Both the position numbers and the translations under genes were made by a program. Under the pieces are notes generated by a model. The model saw nothing but the letters and a program-made list of their open reading frames with translations, did no database searches and was not told the origin of the DNA. A DNA stretch of 64,000 bases from Methylobacterium sp. UNC378MF (lineage in GTDB: Bacteria > Pseudomonadota > Alphaproteobacteria > Rhizobiales > Beijerinckiaceae). The stretch lies in contig NZ_FMWU01000010.1 of NCBI RefSeq assembly GCF_900103195.1, forward strand, positions 1 through 64,000, given 5' to 3'. Numbering within the stretch: position 1 is the stretch's first letter; each line of letters starts with the position of its first letter. Shown piece by piece: positions 27,812-40,559 of the stretch.

Positions 27812-27860
27812 GCTCTCTTCTGCCCCGCGGGGGGCCTCCTCTGGATGTCGGGCCGCGACG

Positions 27861-28160
27861 TCAGCGCCGCAGGATCAGGGATGGAACGGGCGAGACGGTG
27901 TATCGGAAGCCGGCCTGCGCCATCAGGACGGGATCTGCGTCACCGAGCGCCTCGGCCTGTGCCGCGTCGGCGGCCTCGACCAGGGCGAGGCCCCAGGTGC
28001 CGCCGGGCTCGAAGACCGGCCCGACCGCAATGGCGGCTCCCGCCTCCGCCTGCTCCATCCAGTATCCGGAATGCGCCGAGAACAGCGCCTTCTCGGCCTC
28101 CGTCGCGTCGAACGGGAAGCTCGGGCGGGGCGGTTCCAGACGGAGCAGGAAGTAGGCCAT
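27861..28160 (-). CDS. YciI-like protein between sucA and sucB
   Basis: A 99-residue ferredoxin-fold-like protein. It opens [20 protein letters not shown], contains [21 protein letters not shown] (the conserved His and the region equivalent to the His/Asp pair of YciI) and ends in a strand-rich segment. The family is related to muconolactone isomerase folds and its reaction is not established. It begins 10 bases after the sucA stop and is thus cotranscribed with sucA and sucB. Confidence 0.85.
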   Translation of the reverse strand: MAYFLLRLEPPRPSFPFDATEAEKALFSAHSGYWMEQAEAGAAIAVGPVFEPGGTWGLALVEAADAAQAEALGDADPVLMAQAGFRYTVSPVPSLILRR

Positions 28161-28170
28161 GGCCGGACGC

Positions 28171-31158
<2,988 letters not shown>

Positions 31159-31241
31159 GGTGCGTCCATCCTGATCGCGCGGGCAGGCTCCCCTGCCCTT
31201 CGGGCTCCCCGTCCGCGCGGCGGATCGCCCTCAAACCGAAA

Positions 31242-31429
31242 CGGGGCGGGTGACCGCCCCGCTGAAATCATCTGCACGCCCGATATGGGCGTTGCGGCCC
31301 TGCGATGGCCGCAACGCTGGCGCGCTGGGTGTTCGAGCACCGCACCGGGAACCGGAGCCGGTCCGATGCTCGAACCTTCGATCGGCATCATCTTTCCCGA
31401 AAGCCAGAGGCCACCTTTCGGGATGATGC
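31242..31429. repeat. Cluster of four inverted repeats between sucD and sucA
   Basis: Four separate stems: CGGGGCGG/CCGCCCCG (31242-31261, 4-base loop); GCGTTGCGGCC/GGCCGCAACGC (31289-31317, 7-base loop); GTTCGAGCA/TGCTCGAAC enclosing ACCGG/CCGGT (31331-31375); and GCATCATC/GATGATGC enclosing CCCGAAAG/CTTTCGG (31385-31429). The last abuts the sucD stop codon. None has a T-run on the minus strand. The arrangement resembles intergenic palindromic elements that tune processing or stability within operons; the role is inferred. Confidence 0.7.
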
Positions 31430-32314
31430 TCAGCCCTTCAGCACCTCGACGAGCGTCGAGCCGAGCCGAGCCGGTGACGGCGACACGCGGATGCCTGCGG
31501 CCTCCATGGCGGCGATCTTGTCCTCGGCGCCGCCCTTGCCGCCCGAGATGATCGCGCCGGCATGGCCCATGCGGCGGCCCGGGGGCGCCGTGCGGCCGGC
31601 GATGAAGCCGACCATCGGCTTCTTGCGCCCGCGCTTGGCCTCGTCACGCAGGAACTGCGCCGCCTCCTCCTCGGCCGAGCCGCCGATCTCGCCGATCATC
31701 ACGATCGACTCGGTCTTCGGGTCGGCCAGGAACAGCTCCAGCACGTCGATGAACTCGGTGCCCTTCACCGGGTCGCCGCCGATGCCGACGGCCGTGGTCT
31801 GGCCGAGGCCGGCATTGGAGGTCTGGAACACCGCCTCGTAGGTCAGCGTGCCCGAGCGGGACACGATGCCGACGGAGCCGGGCCGGAAGATGTTGGCCGG
31901 CATGATGCCGATCTTCGACTCGCCGGCCGTGACGATGCCGGGGCAGTTCGGCCCGACGAGGCGCGACTTCGAGCCCGTCAGCGCCCGCTTCACCCGCACC
32001 ATGTCGAGCACCGGGATGCCCTCCGTGATGCAGACGATCAGCGGCACCTCGGCGGCGATCGCCTCGCAGATCGCGTCGGCGGCGCCCGGCGGCGGCACGT
32101 AGACCACCGAGGCCTCGGCGCCCGTGGCCTCGCGGGCCTCCGCCACCGTGTCGAAGACCGGCAGGCCGAGATGGCTGGAGCCGCCCTTACCGGGGCTCGT
32201 GCCGCCGACCATCTTGGTGCCGTACGCGATGGCCTGCTCGGAGTGGAAGGTCCCGTTCTTGCCGGTGAAGCCCTGGCAGATGACCTTGGTGTTGGCGTCG
32301 ATCATCACCGACAT
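31430..32314 (-). CDS. sucD: Succinyl-CoA synthetase alpha subunit
   Basis: The alpha subunit carries the CoA site and the phosphorylated histidine of succinyl-CoA synthetase (GDP/ADP-forming). The 294 residues show [20 protein letters not shown] near the start, [20 protein letters not shown], and the phospho-His in [13 protein letters not shown]. The ATG at 32314 lies 2 bases after the sucC stop, so the subunits are translationally coupled. The transcript then runs through the hairpin cluster to sucA. Confidence 0.97.
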   Translation of the reverse strand: MSVMIDANTKVICQGFTGKNGTFHSEQAIAYGTKMVGGTSPGKGGSSHLGLPVFDTVAEAREATGAEASVVYVPPPGAADAICEAIAAEVPLIVCITEGIPVLDMVRVKRALTGSKSRLVGPNCPGIVTAGESKIGIMPANIFRPGSVGIVSRSGTLTYEAVFQTSNAGLGQTTAVGIGGDPVKGTEFIDVLELFLADPKTESIVMIGEIGGSAEEEAAQFLRDEAKRGRKKPMVGFIAGRTAPPGRRMGHAGAIISGGKGGAEDKIAAMEAAGIRVSPSPARLGSTLVEVLKG

Positions 32315-32316
32315 GA

Positions 32317-33513
32317 TCAGGCTCCCTTCACGGCGGCGACGATCTTCTGGGCGGCGTCGTCGAGGTCGTCCGCCGGGATCACGTTGAGGCCCGAGTTGCG
32401 GATGATGGCCTTGCCCTGCTCGACGTTGGTGCCCTCGAGGCGCACCACCAGCGGCACCTGCAGGCCCACCGCCTTCACGGCCGCGATCACGCCGTTGGCG
32501 ATCACGTCGCACTTCATGATCCCGCCGAAGATGTTGACGAGGATGCCCTTCACGTTCGGGTCGGCGGTGATGATCTTGAACGCCGCCGTGACCTTCTCCT
32601 CCGAGGCGCCGCCGCCGACATCGAGGAAGTTCGCCGGCTCCTCGCCGTAGAGCTTGATGATGTCGAGGGTCGCCATGGCCAGCCCGGCGCCGTTGACCAT
32701 GCAGCCGATCGTGCCGTCCAGCGCGATGTAGGCGAGGTCGTATTTCGACGCCTCGATCTCCTTGGCGTCCTCCTCGGTCTCGTCGCGCAGCGCGACGATA
32801 TCCGGGTGGCGGTAGAGGGCGTTCGAGTCGAAGGCCATCTTGGCGTCGAGGCACTTGAGGTGCCCGTCGGCGGTCAGCACCAGCGGGTTGATCTCCAGCA
32901 GGCTCATGTCCTTGGCCACGAAGGCCGCGTAGAGTTTTTCCGTCAGCGAGGCCGCTTCCTTGGCCTGATTGCCCGTGAGGCCCAGCGCCTTGGCGACCGC
33001 GCGGCCGTGATGGGGCATCACGCCGGTCGCCGGATCGACCGCGATGGTGTGGATCTTCTCGGGCGTGTCGTGGGCGACCGCCTCGATGTCCATGCCGCCC
33101 TCGGTGGAGACCACGAAGGCGACGCCGCCGGTGGTGCGGTCGACCAGCATCGAGAGGTAGAATTCCTCGGCGATCTGGGCGCCTTCCTCGATGTAGAGGC
33201 GGTTGACCTGCTTGCCGGCCGGGCCGGTCTGGATCGTCACCAGGGTCTGGCCGAGCATCTCGCCGGCATATTGCTTCACCTCGTCAATCGACTTGGTGAC
33301 GCGCACGCCGCCCTTGGCGCCCTCGGGCGCGCCCTTGAAGGTGCCCTTGCCGCGGCCGCCCGCGTGGATCTGGCTCTTCACGACCCAGACGGGGCCGCCG
33401 AGTTCCTTGGCGGCGGCTTCGGCCTCCGACGGGTTGAAGATGGCCACGCCGCGGGAGACGGGCAGGCCGAACTCCTTCAGCACGGCCTTGGCCTGATATT
33501 CATGGATATTCAT
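32317..33513 (-). CDS. sucC: Succinyl-CoA synthetase beta subunit
   Basis: The beta subunit has the ATP-grasp nucleotide-binding domain and sets nucleotide specificity. The 398 residues start [16 protein letters not shown], then have [16 protein letters not shown] and the C-terminal ligase domain with [13 protein letters not shown] and [14 protein letters not shown]. Length matches the family. It follows mdh by 112 bases and is presumably in the same operon. Confidence 0.97.
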   Translation of the reverse strand: MNIHEYQAKAVLKEFGLPVSRGVAIFNPSEAEAAAKELGGPVWVVKSQIHAGGRGKGTFKGAPEGAKGGVRVTKSIDEVKQYAGEMLGQTLVTIQTGPAGKQVNRLYIEEGAQIAEEFYLSMLVDRTTGGVAFVVSTEGGMDIEAVAHDTPEKIHTIAVDPATGVMPHHGRAVAKALGLTGNQAKEAASLTEKLYAAFVAKDMSLLEINPLVLTADGHLKCLDAKMAFDSNALYRHPDIVALRDETEEDAKEIEASKYDLAYIALDGTIGCMVNGAGLAMATLDIIKLYGEEPANFLDVGGGASEEKVTAAFKIITADPNVKGILVNIFGGIMKCDVIANGVIAAVKAVGLQVPLVVRLEGTNVEQGKAIIRNSGLNVIPADDLDDAAQKIVAAVKGA

Positions 33514-33625
33514 CGGAGCCTCGTAGGGAGGAGCGAATAGGTGGCAGCGGACGGCGCGTAGAGAAATCGAGCGATTGGGATTCGAATCTCCGAACGCTAC
33601 GCGCTGCCCGGTATCCGCTTACCGG

Positions 33626-34925
<1,300 letters not shown>

Positions 34926-34962
34926 GGAAACGAAAGAGGCCCGGACAGAGGGTCCGGGCCTC
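34926..34962 (-). terminator. Rho-independent terminator of the TetR gene
   Basis: GAGGCCCGGAC (34936-34946) pairs perfectly with GTCCGGGCCTC (34952-34962) around a 5-base loop. On the minus strand the stem is followed by TTTCGTTTCC. It lies 30 bases after the TetR stop. Confidence 0.85.
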
Positions 34963-34992
34963 GCAGGCGCGTGGGTGCCTAGGCGCTATGGT

Positions 34993-35568
34993 TCAGAGAA
35001 TGCCGGACCGCAGGACCCGCTGGATCGCGTGGATGACGGCCCCGAACCGGGCCTCGATCAGGTCCCGCGGTACTTCGGCATCGTGCTGGATCGCCAGGGG
35101 ATGCGTGAAGCGGTAGCTCGCATCGAAGATGTAGGCGATCGCCCGTTCCCGGTCGCGCGCCGAGAAGATGCCGGAGGTGATCCCCTCCTCGACCACGCGT
35201 TCGACCAAGCTGCGCAGTCGAACGCGGTGACGCCGGGCGATCGGCCGGGCCGACACGGTGGCATCGAGATGCACTGCGAACAGATTCGGCTCGTCGAACA
35301 AAGCATCCCGCTGGACCGTCGCGAGGGCGGTCAGCAATCGCTCGATCTTGTCGTCGGCGGGATCCGGCGCGTCGGCAATGCCGGCGAGCCGGGCTTCGAC
35401 CTCGCGCAGCCATCGCCCCGCGACCGCGTCGAGGAGCGCGTCCTTCGACGGGAAGTAGCGGTACACATTGGCGTGCGTCATGCCGGCCTCGGCAGCGACG
35501 GCCACGACCGTCACGCGCTTGGGCCCGAGCCGCGAGAGATGCTCGGTGGCAATACCGAGCAGCCGCAC
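34993..35568 (-). CDS. TetR/AcrR-family transcriptional regulator
   Basis: A 191-residue repressor-type protein. The helix-turn-helix is VTVVAVAAEAGMTHANVYRYFPSKDALLDAV (residues about 19-49). The remainder is a helical ligand domain with RLLTALATVQRDALFDEPNLF. The start is a GTG at 35568 without a ribosome site. The same frame stays open for about 190 bases upstream with third-position GC bias but no ATG, GTG or TTG, so the true N-terminus may differ. Target genes cannot be inferred, as the neighbours are housekeeping genes. It ends with a strong terminator. Confidence 0.8.
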   Translation of the reverse strand: MRLLGIATEHLSRLGPKRVTVVAVAAEAGMTHANVYRYFPSKDALLDAVAGRWLREVEARLAGIADAPDPADDKIERLLTALATVQRDALFDEPNLFAVHLDATVSARPIARRHRVRLRSLVERVVEEGITSGIFSARDRERAIAYIFDASYRFTHPLAIQHDAEVPRDLIEARFGAVIHAIQRVLRSGIL

Positions 35569-35916
35569 ATCGGCTGCAACCGGAGCCCGGGGCCGCGACG
35601 GACTGGCCGCGTCGCCGCTTTCGCGGAGCGCACCGGGTTCGGCGTCGGCGACGGTGAGCTTGGCCTTGGCGCTGAGCGCCTCTTCCCTGGACCCGTCAGA
35701 CTCTGGTTTGAGGAAAGGAAGCGGAAGGCGGGAAGTGGACAGGTGGTAGGGCGAGACGGACCCCCATCATACCGGCTGAAGCGTCCCGGCGCTTCGCGTT
35801 GACGTTGCGGCTTCCCCCCGGGAGCCCGGTTACCTCAGCGGATTAGGACCGCTTAAAGACTCGTATGTGTCAGTTTGCCTTGAGAAGGCAACAAATTTTT
35901 CTGGTTATCACCTGCG
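35569..35916. other. Intergenic region between gloB and TetR genes
   Basis: The first 190 bases continue the TetR frame without a start codon. Near the gloB end lies a 7-bp hairpin, TTGCCTT/AAGGCAA (35875-35891), with a T-run (plus strand) a few bases after it. Otherwise nothing recognised. Confidence 0.4.
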
Positions 35917-36693
35917 TCAGAAGCGGTTCTTCCACGCCCGCAAGGCGACGAACACCGCCTCGGGATCGCTTTCCGGCGGTAGGTTCACCGACCGGGCCAA
36001 GGCCGGCTGCCCGCTGCGCAGAAACGGATTGGTCGCGCGCTCCGCAGCCATGGTGGATGGAATGAGGAAGCGACCCTCCGCCTTGGCCCGTTCGGCCTCG
36101 GCGTAGCGCGCCTTGAGGTCCGGATTGTCCGGGTCGGCCGCCAGGGCGAAGCGGGCGTTGGAGAGTACGTAGTCATGGCCGCTGAACACCTGCGTCGCGT
36201 CGGGCAGGTCGTCGAAGCGCCGCAGCGACCGGTACAGGGTCTCGGGCGGACTCTCCATCACCCGCCCGCAGCCGAGGGTGAACAGCGTGTCGCCGGCGCA
36301 GACGAGGCCCGCGTCCGTAAACCAGTAGGTGACGTGGTCGGCACAGTGACCCGGCGTCTCCCAGACCTTGGCGTTGAGCCGACCGACCGCGACGGTGTCG
36401 CCCTCCCGCACCGTGAGATCCACCTGGGGAACCGCATCGCCGGCCTTGACCGGGGCGACAACCCGGGCCCCGGTCGCCTGCTTCACCGCCGGGATGCCCT
36501 CGACATGATCGCCGTGGCGGTGCGTGACCAGGATGTCGGTCAGCCGCCAGCCGGCCTCGTCGAGGGCCCGCAAAACCGGTTCGGCCTCCGGCACGTCGAT
36601 CGCCGCGCAGGCGCCGGTCGCCGGATCCCGGATCAGCACGCCGATGTTGTCGCTGCGGCAGAGGAAGGTGCGAATCTCGGTCTCGGCGGCCAT
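35917..36693 (-). CDS. gloB: Hydroxyacylglutathione hydrolase (glyoxalase II)
   Basis: Glyoxalase II hydrolyses S-D-lactoylglutathione to lactate and glutathione. The 258-residue protein has the beta-lactamase-fold metal motif THRHGDHVEGI (about residues 60-70), the third His in TPGHCADHVTYW, the Asp in VCAGDTLFTLGCGR and the fourth His in FSGHDYVLSNARFA. NPFLRS and the C-terminal WKNRF belong to the glutathione-binding HAGH_C region. ATG at 36693. It is divergent from a methyltransferase gene, 160 bases away. Confidence 0.94.
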   Translation of the reverse strand: MAAETEIRTFLCRSDNIGVLIRDPATGACAAIDVPEAEPVLRALDEAGWRLTDILVTHRHGDHVEGIPAVKQATGARVVAPVKAGDAVPQVDLTVREGDTVAVGRLNAKVWETPGHCADHVTYWFTDAGLVCAGDTLFTLGCGRVMESPPETLYRSLRRFDDLPDATQVFSGHDYVLSNARFALAADPDNPDLKARYAEAERAKAEGRFLIPSTMAAERATNPFLRSGQPALARSVNLPPESDPEAVFVALRAWKNRF

Positions 36694-36853
36694 CGGACAG
36701 GGGCTCCCAGGAGCGCGAAAAGGCGCAAAGCGGCGCGAAATCTGTTGCCGTGAACAGGTGATGGTCCGGCCGGGTTCCTCCGGCGCTTGCCGCGCGGCGC
36801 GCGGCTCACCATTGAGTACGACGACCGTTCCGTCCGCGATCTCCTGTCCCCCC

Positions 36854-37588
36854 ATGCGTCTCGACGTCAACGGCTTGCGGGCCTTCTATGCCAGCCCCCT
36901 GGGCCGCACGACGCATCGCGTGGTCGGCCGCGCGCTCCACGACTTCCTCGGCTCGGTCTCGGGACTGCGCGTCCTCGGGATCGGCTACGCGACGCCATAT
37001 CTCGGACCGGTTCACTATATTGCCGAGCGCACACTCGCCTTCATGCCGGCCTCGCAGGGTGTGGTGAACTGGCCGAGCACCGGACGCTCCTGTGCGGCTT
37101 TGGCCGATCCCACGATGATGCCGCTGCCCGAGGCCGCCATTGACCGGGTCATTCTGGTCCACGCCCTCGAATCGGTGGAAAGTCCGACGGAGCTGCTGCA
37201 GGAAGTCTGGCGGACCCTCACGCCGGGCGGCCGCATGATCCTGGTGGTACCGAATCGCCGGGGCGTGTGGGCCCGCCGGGAGGCGACGCCTTTCGGCCAC
37301 GGACAGCCCTACAGCCGCTCGCAACTCGGGCGGCTGATGCGCGATACGCTGTTCTCTCCGGTGAGTTGGGCCGAGACCCTGTACATGCCGCCGGTCCGCT
37401 CGCGGCTGATGCTGCGCACCGGTCCTGCCTGGGAGTGGCTCGGGACCAGCCTGTCTCTGCCCTTCGCCGGCCTGCACGTGGTCGACGCGACGAAGCAACT
37501 CTATCGCCCGGTGGCCGTGCAGCAGGTGCGACGCGCGCGCCGTCTCGCGCCGGCCCGGGTGCTGGTGCCGGCCCCCTCCCCGGGCTGA
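36854..37588 (+). CDS. Class I SAM-dependent methyltransferase
   Basis: A 244-residue methyltransferase with a SAM-binding glycine loop VLGIGYATPYLG (about 38-49), an acidic post-II region, ILVHALESVESPTELLQEV (motif IV) and LTPGGRMILVVPNRRGVWARRE (motif V/VI). The GYATPYL variation and FGHGQPYSRSQL are typical of alphaproteobacterial proteins found divergent from gloB. The substrate is unknown. I start it at ATG 36854, since the open frame upstream overlaps gloB antisense and has no family similarity. Confidence 0.85.
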   Translation: MRLDVNGLRAFYASPLGRTTHRVVGRALHDFLGSVSGLRVLGIGYATPYLGPVHYIAERTLAFMPASQGVVNWPSTGRSCAALADPTMMPLPEAAIDRVILVHALESVESPTELLQEVWRTLTPGGRMILVVPNRRGVWARREATPFGHGQPYSRSQLGRLMRDTLFSPVSWAETLYMPPVRSRLMLRTGPAWEWLGTSLSLPFAGLHVVDATKQLYRPVAVQQVRRARRLAPARVLVPAPSPG

Positions 37589-37655
37589 TCCGGCTGCGCG
37601 AACGGCACCCGAAGCGTTCGATGGTTCAGGACAGCGCGCCACACGGCCGGCCCCG

Positions 37656-38369
37656 ATGAGCATTGAGTTCACCACCCAGCAATTCCTGCTCGCCCTATCG
37701 GGCCTGTTCTCGATCGTGAATCCGATCGGCGGCGCGTTCATCTTCGCGCAGGTGACGAGCGCCTTCAGCCACGCCGATCGCGTTCTGCTGTCACGCCGCA
37801 TTGGCCTCTACGCCGCCCTGGTGATGCTCGGCGCCCTCTGGGCGGGCACGCCGATCCTCAACTTCTTCGGCGTCACGCTGGGCGCCCTGCGTATCGCCGG
37901 CGGCTTGGTGGTCATGTCGTCGGCCTGGACGCAGCTGAACCGGCCGGAGGCCCGCGAGGCGCGCAAGCAGGCCGAGGCATCCGGCTCGGCGGATCGTGGC
38001 GCGGCCCCGACGGAGCCTCAGAGCGATCCGGCGCCCGGTCCCCTCTCCGACATCGCCTTCTTTCCCCTGACGCTGCCGTTCACCACAGGCCCGGGCACGA
38101 TCGCGGTTGCCATCACCCTGGGGGCAAATCGCCCGGCGGCCTATGCGGAGCGGTTCAGCTTCTACATCGGGGTCACGCTGGCGGCTCTCGCGGTCGCTGG
38201 CACGGTCGCGCTGCTCTATGCCTCCGCCGACCGTGTTGTGGCCTTCATCGGCCCGGCCCGCGCCCGGGTGATGGGCCGCCTCTTCGCCTTCCTGCTGCTG
38301 TGCGTCGGCACCCAGATCTTGGTGAACGGCCTCATGGAGGTGTTCGCTCCCCTCGCTGCGGCGCGATGA
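37656..38369 (+). CDS. MarC-family integral membrane protein
   Basis: A 237-residue inner-membrane protein with six hydrophobic segments. It has LSGLFSIVNPIGGAFIF in the first helix, GVTLGALRIAGGLVVMSSAW in the third, and LTLPFTTGPGTIAVAITLGA after a charged, Glu/Ala-rich loop (about 100-135). The loop carries the usual D(I)AFFPL segment. MarC proteins were once thought to act in drug resistance, but that was not confirmed, and function is unknown. ATG at 37656. Confidence 0.9.
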   Translation: MSIEFTTQQFLLALSGLFSIVNPIGGAFIFAQVTSAFSHADRVLLSRRIGLYAALVMLGALWAGTPILNFFGVTLGALRIAGGLVVMSSAWTQLNRPEAREARKQAEASGSADRGAAPTEPQSDPAPGPLSDIAFFPLTLPFTTGPGTIAVAITLGANRPAAYAERFSFYIGVTLAALAVAGTVALLYASADRVVAFIGPARARVMGRLFAFLLLCVGTQILVNGLMEVFAPLAAAR

Positions 38370-39198
38370 CGTCAAGGTGACGGTGACGGCCCCCGCGACG
38401 GGCCGGATAAAGCGGTGACCTCGGTGCAACACAATGGATCGCGGCCGCGTGCGCCCCTGGCTAGGGGCCGCCCCGGTTGACCCGCGCGCGATCATCGATC
38501 GCGGAAGGACGACGCCCGCTCCTGTTCAGACCGCCTCGGCGGCCGCCGCGCCGATCGGCTTCGGTCGCGCACCCGCATGGCCTGGAAGCACCCTTTAGAA
38601 TACTCCACCTCTGAAATTCTGTATGCTGACAAATATACTGTTCATAATTCCTGAAGTTCGTTATTTACGGCATTTGTAGATGTAAAATTCGTGTGACTAC
38701 ACAATATAAGATTTTTAACGATGGACGATAAAGCAATGATTTACGAGGATAACCGATAAGATAAGGCTTGCATCCTGAGAGTCGTCGCGCAACGTCTTGC
38801 CGGAACTCGGGTGCAGCGGACGACATGTTTTGAATCAACCCGCCGGCGAAACAGATCCCGCAACGCAGTGTGCCCCGTGGCGACGGACGCCGTTCCGAGG
38901 ATCGGATGGCGGAGCGCTCCGCATTCCATCCGCGGTTGGTCTGTCGCGGGGTTTCTGGACCCGCTGCACGGAGGCCGCGACCGCGCGGCGGCCTCTCGGC
39001 TGCTGCCGGCGCCGGCCTGATCAGGTGCCGCGCTTGAGGGGGCCCGAATGCCCTCCGCGCCGCCGGGCGATCCCGCGCTGTGTCGCGGCTCCGCGACTCG
39101 CCCGGGCGGCCCGCATGCCCTCAGACCCGACATCCCGCAGGTCCGCTGTCGCGCGTCGCGCCGAGGCGGCCCTGCATGCATCAGCACGGAGGCAGCAC
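38370..39198. other. 829-base gap with an AT-rich island
   Basis: No gene is recognisable. From about 38594 to 38765 the sequence drops to roughly one-third GC, in sharp contrast to the 65-70 % around it. The island contains A/T runs, stops in every frame, and near its right end CATCCTG (38771-38777), which matches the core of P-type transfer origins. The right part (38780-39198) is again GC-rich and may hold the leader of the ATPase gene. Confidence 0.6.
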
Positions 39199-40032
39199 AT
39201 GACCGATACGACGCAGACCAAGGTTCCCGCCTGGTACAGCCCGGACGAGATCCAGGACATCCAGCGCGACCTTCTGGGGGCCGCCGCGAAAGTCCTCATC
39301 CTGTGCCTCGGCGGCAAGGGCGGCGTCGGCAAAACCACCATCGCCCTGCAGCTAGCCGATCTCTGCGCCGAGGTCGGTCCCGTCCTGGCGATCGACACTG
39401 ACCCGGCCAACCGCCATTTCCACACGGCAATCATGCAGGAGACGAGCCCCGGGAGCGACACCTTCGTTCCGCGCCGGCCCGGCATCACCGGCTTCCGACA
39501 GCGCTTGCGCGCCGAGGACAGCACGGGCCGGGTCGACCCGACTCTTTGCCAGGACATGATCGAGCGGGTGATCGAGACCGCCGAGCGCTTCATCGTGGTC
39601 GATTTCCCGGCCGGCGATACCGAGACGACCCGCCGCTGCGCCGAGATCATCGTGGAGAGCTGCCGGGAGGCGAATATCCGTCTCGCCGTGGTCGTCGCGG
39701 CCGGAGCGGTCGATCCCACCGCCCTGGAGGTGCTCAAGGAACTCCGTCCGATGCTGATCGAATGCGATCGGGCGATCCTGGCGAAGAACACCGCCCAGGC
39801 GACCAACTTCGATTATCTGGAATCGTCCGATCTCGTGCGGTCGCTGCGCAAGCAGTCGAACTTTCGCGTCATCGAGATCGAGCGGATCGGCGAGCGGCTG
39901 ATCGAGGCCCTGCGGGTCCAGCACATGACGTGGCAGCTCCTGGCGAACAGCGCGCCGATGCGCCTGCGCGTCGAGGGACGCCGTCTGCGGCGCAACTTCC
40001 ACACGGCGTGGCGGGATGCGCTCCGGCCGTGA
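39199..40032 (+). CDS. ParA/MinD-superfamily ATPase, TraL/StbB-like
   Basis: The 277-residue protein has a deviant Walker A motif GGKGGVGKTTIALQLADL (about 38-55), Walker A' reading VLAIDTDPANRHF and a switch II FIVVDFPAGDTETTRR. IDTDPAN is close to the sequence of TraL/StbB proteins of conjugative plasmids, which act in plasmid positioning and transfer. Ordinary ParA or MinD have DxDPQ or DxDIG instead. The start has GGAGG 7 bases upstream. The next gene overlaps it by 4 bases and encodes a membrane protein with TraM/StbC-like layout. No ParB-like gene or relaxase is visible. Family assignment is by motif and context only. Confidence 0.65.
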   Translation: MTDTTQTKVPAWYSPDEIQDIQRDLLGAAAKVLILCLGGKGGVGKTTIALQLADLCAEVGPVLAIDTDPANRHFHTAIMQETSPGSDTFVPRRPGITGFRQRLRAEDSTGRVDPTLCQDMIERVIETAERFIVVDFPAGDTETTRRCAEIIVESCREANIRLAVVVAAGAVDPTALEVLKELRPMLIECDRAILAKNTAQATNFDYLESSDLVRSLRKQSNFRVIEIERIGERLIEALRVQHMTWQLLANSAPMRLRVEGRRLRRNFHTAWRDALRP

Positions 40033-40472
40033 CCAATCTCGAGCGGTTCTACCGGTCGGTCCACGGCCGCGATCTCCAGCCCTGGGAGCGTCAGCTCGCG
40101 GTGCGGATCGCGGCCGCCCTGAACACCACGACGGACGACGATTTCGTCGTCCACCTGCTTCTGGTGTACATGTCCACCAACGCTATCACCAACATGTACA
40201 ACGAGCTTGTGGCGGCCCGGAACAGTCTCGCCGAAGACAGTCGGGATCTGATTCAGGCGCTCACGGCCGATCTGCGGCGCAACAGGCTGATGACCTGTGT
40301 GTTGCTCGGCGTGGCAGCCCTCGGCATTCTCGTGAGCGCGGGCATCCTCGGCACGGTCCTCAGCCAGTCTCAAGGCTCCGCCGCCAACGAGGCGCGCCTC
40401 GCGGCCGCACTGGAAGCCTGCGAGCCACGCGGCTCGGCCGGCTCGCCGCGCGGGCTCGGGATCGGTCGCTGA
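40029..40472 (+). CDS. Small tail-anchored-like membrane protein, TraM/StbC-like partner of the ATPase
   Basis: The 147-residue product starts at GTG (GTGA overlap with the ATPase stop). Its N-terminal half has DDDFVVHLLLVYMSTN, then a predicted amphipathic or coiled-coil helix (MYNELVAARNSLAEDSRDL), then one strong membrane segment (LMTCVLLGVAALGILVSAGIL, about 87-107) and a short soluble tail. An acidic-start hydrophobic helix, coiled coil, then C-terminal membrane helix is the layout of TraM/StbC encoded next to TraL/StbB. It probably anchors the ATPase at the inner membrane; this is inference. Confidence 0.6.
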   Translation: MTNLERFYRSVHGRDLQPWERQLAVRIAAALNTTTDDDFVVHLLLVYMSTNAITNMYNELVAARNSLAEDSRDLIQALTADLRRNRLMTCVLLGVAALGILVSAGILGTVLSQSQGSAANEARLAAALEACEPRGSAGSPRGLGIGR

Positions 40473-40559
40473 TCGACGCCGGCCGCAAGGTTGGCGCCGC
40501 CACAGATTGGTGCCCCGTGGCTGGATCCGCCCCGTCGCACCCGCAACCGGGCTGCCGGA

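Noticed and set aside
35875..35900. Hairpin TTGCCTT/AAGGCAA with nearby T-run
   Set aside because: The T-run is on the plus strand, where no gene ends; for the minus-strand TetR and gloB genes it is in the wrong orientation to be a terminator.
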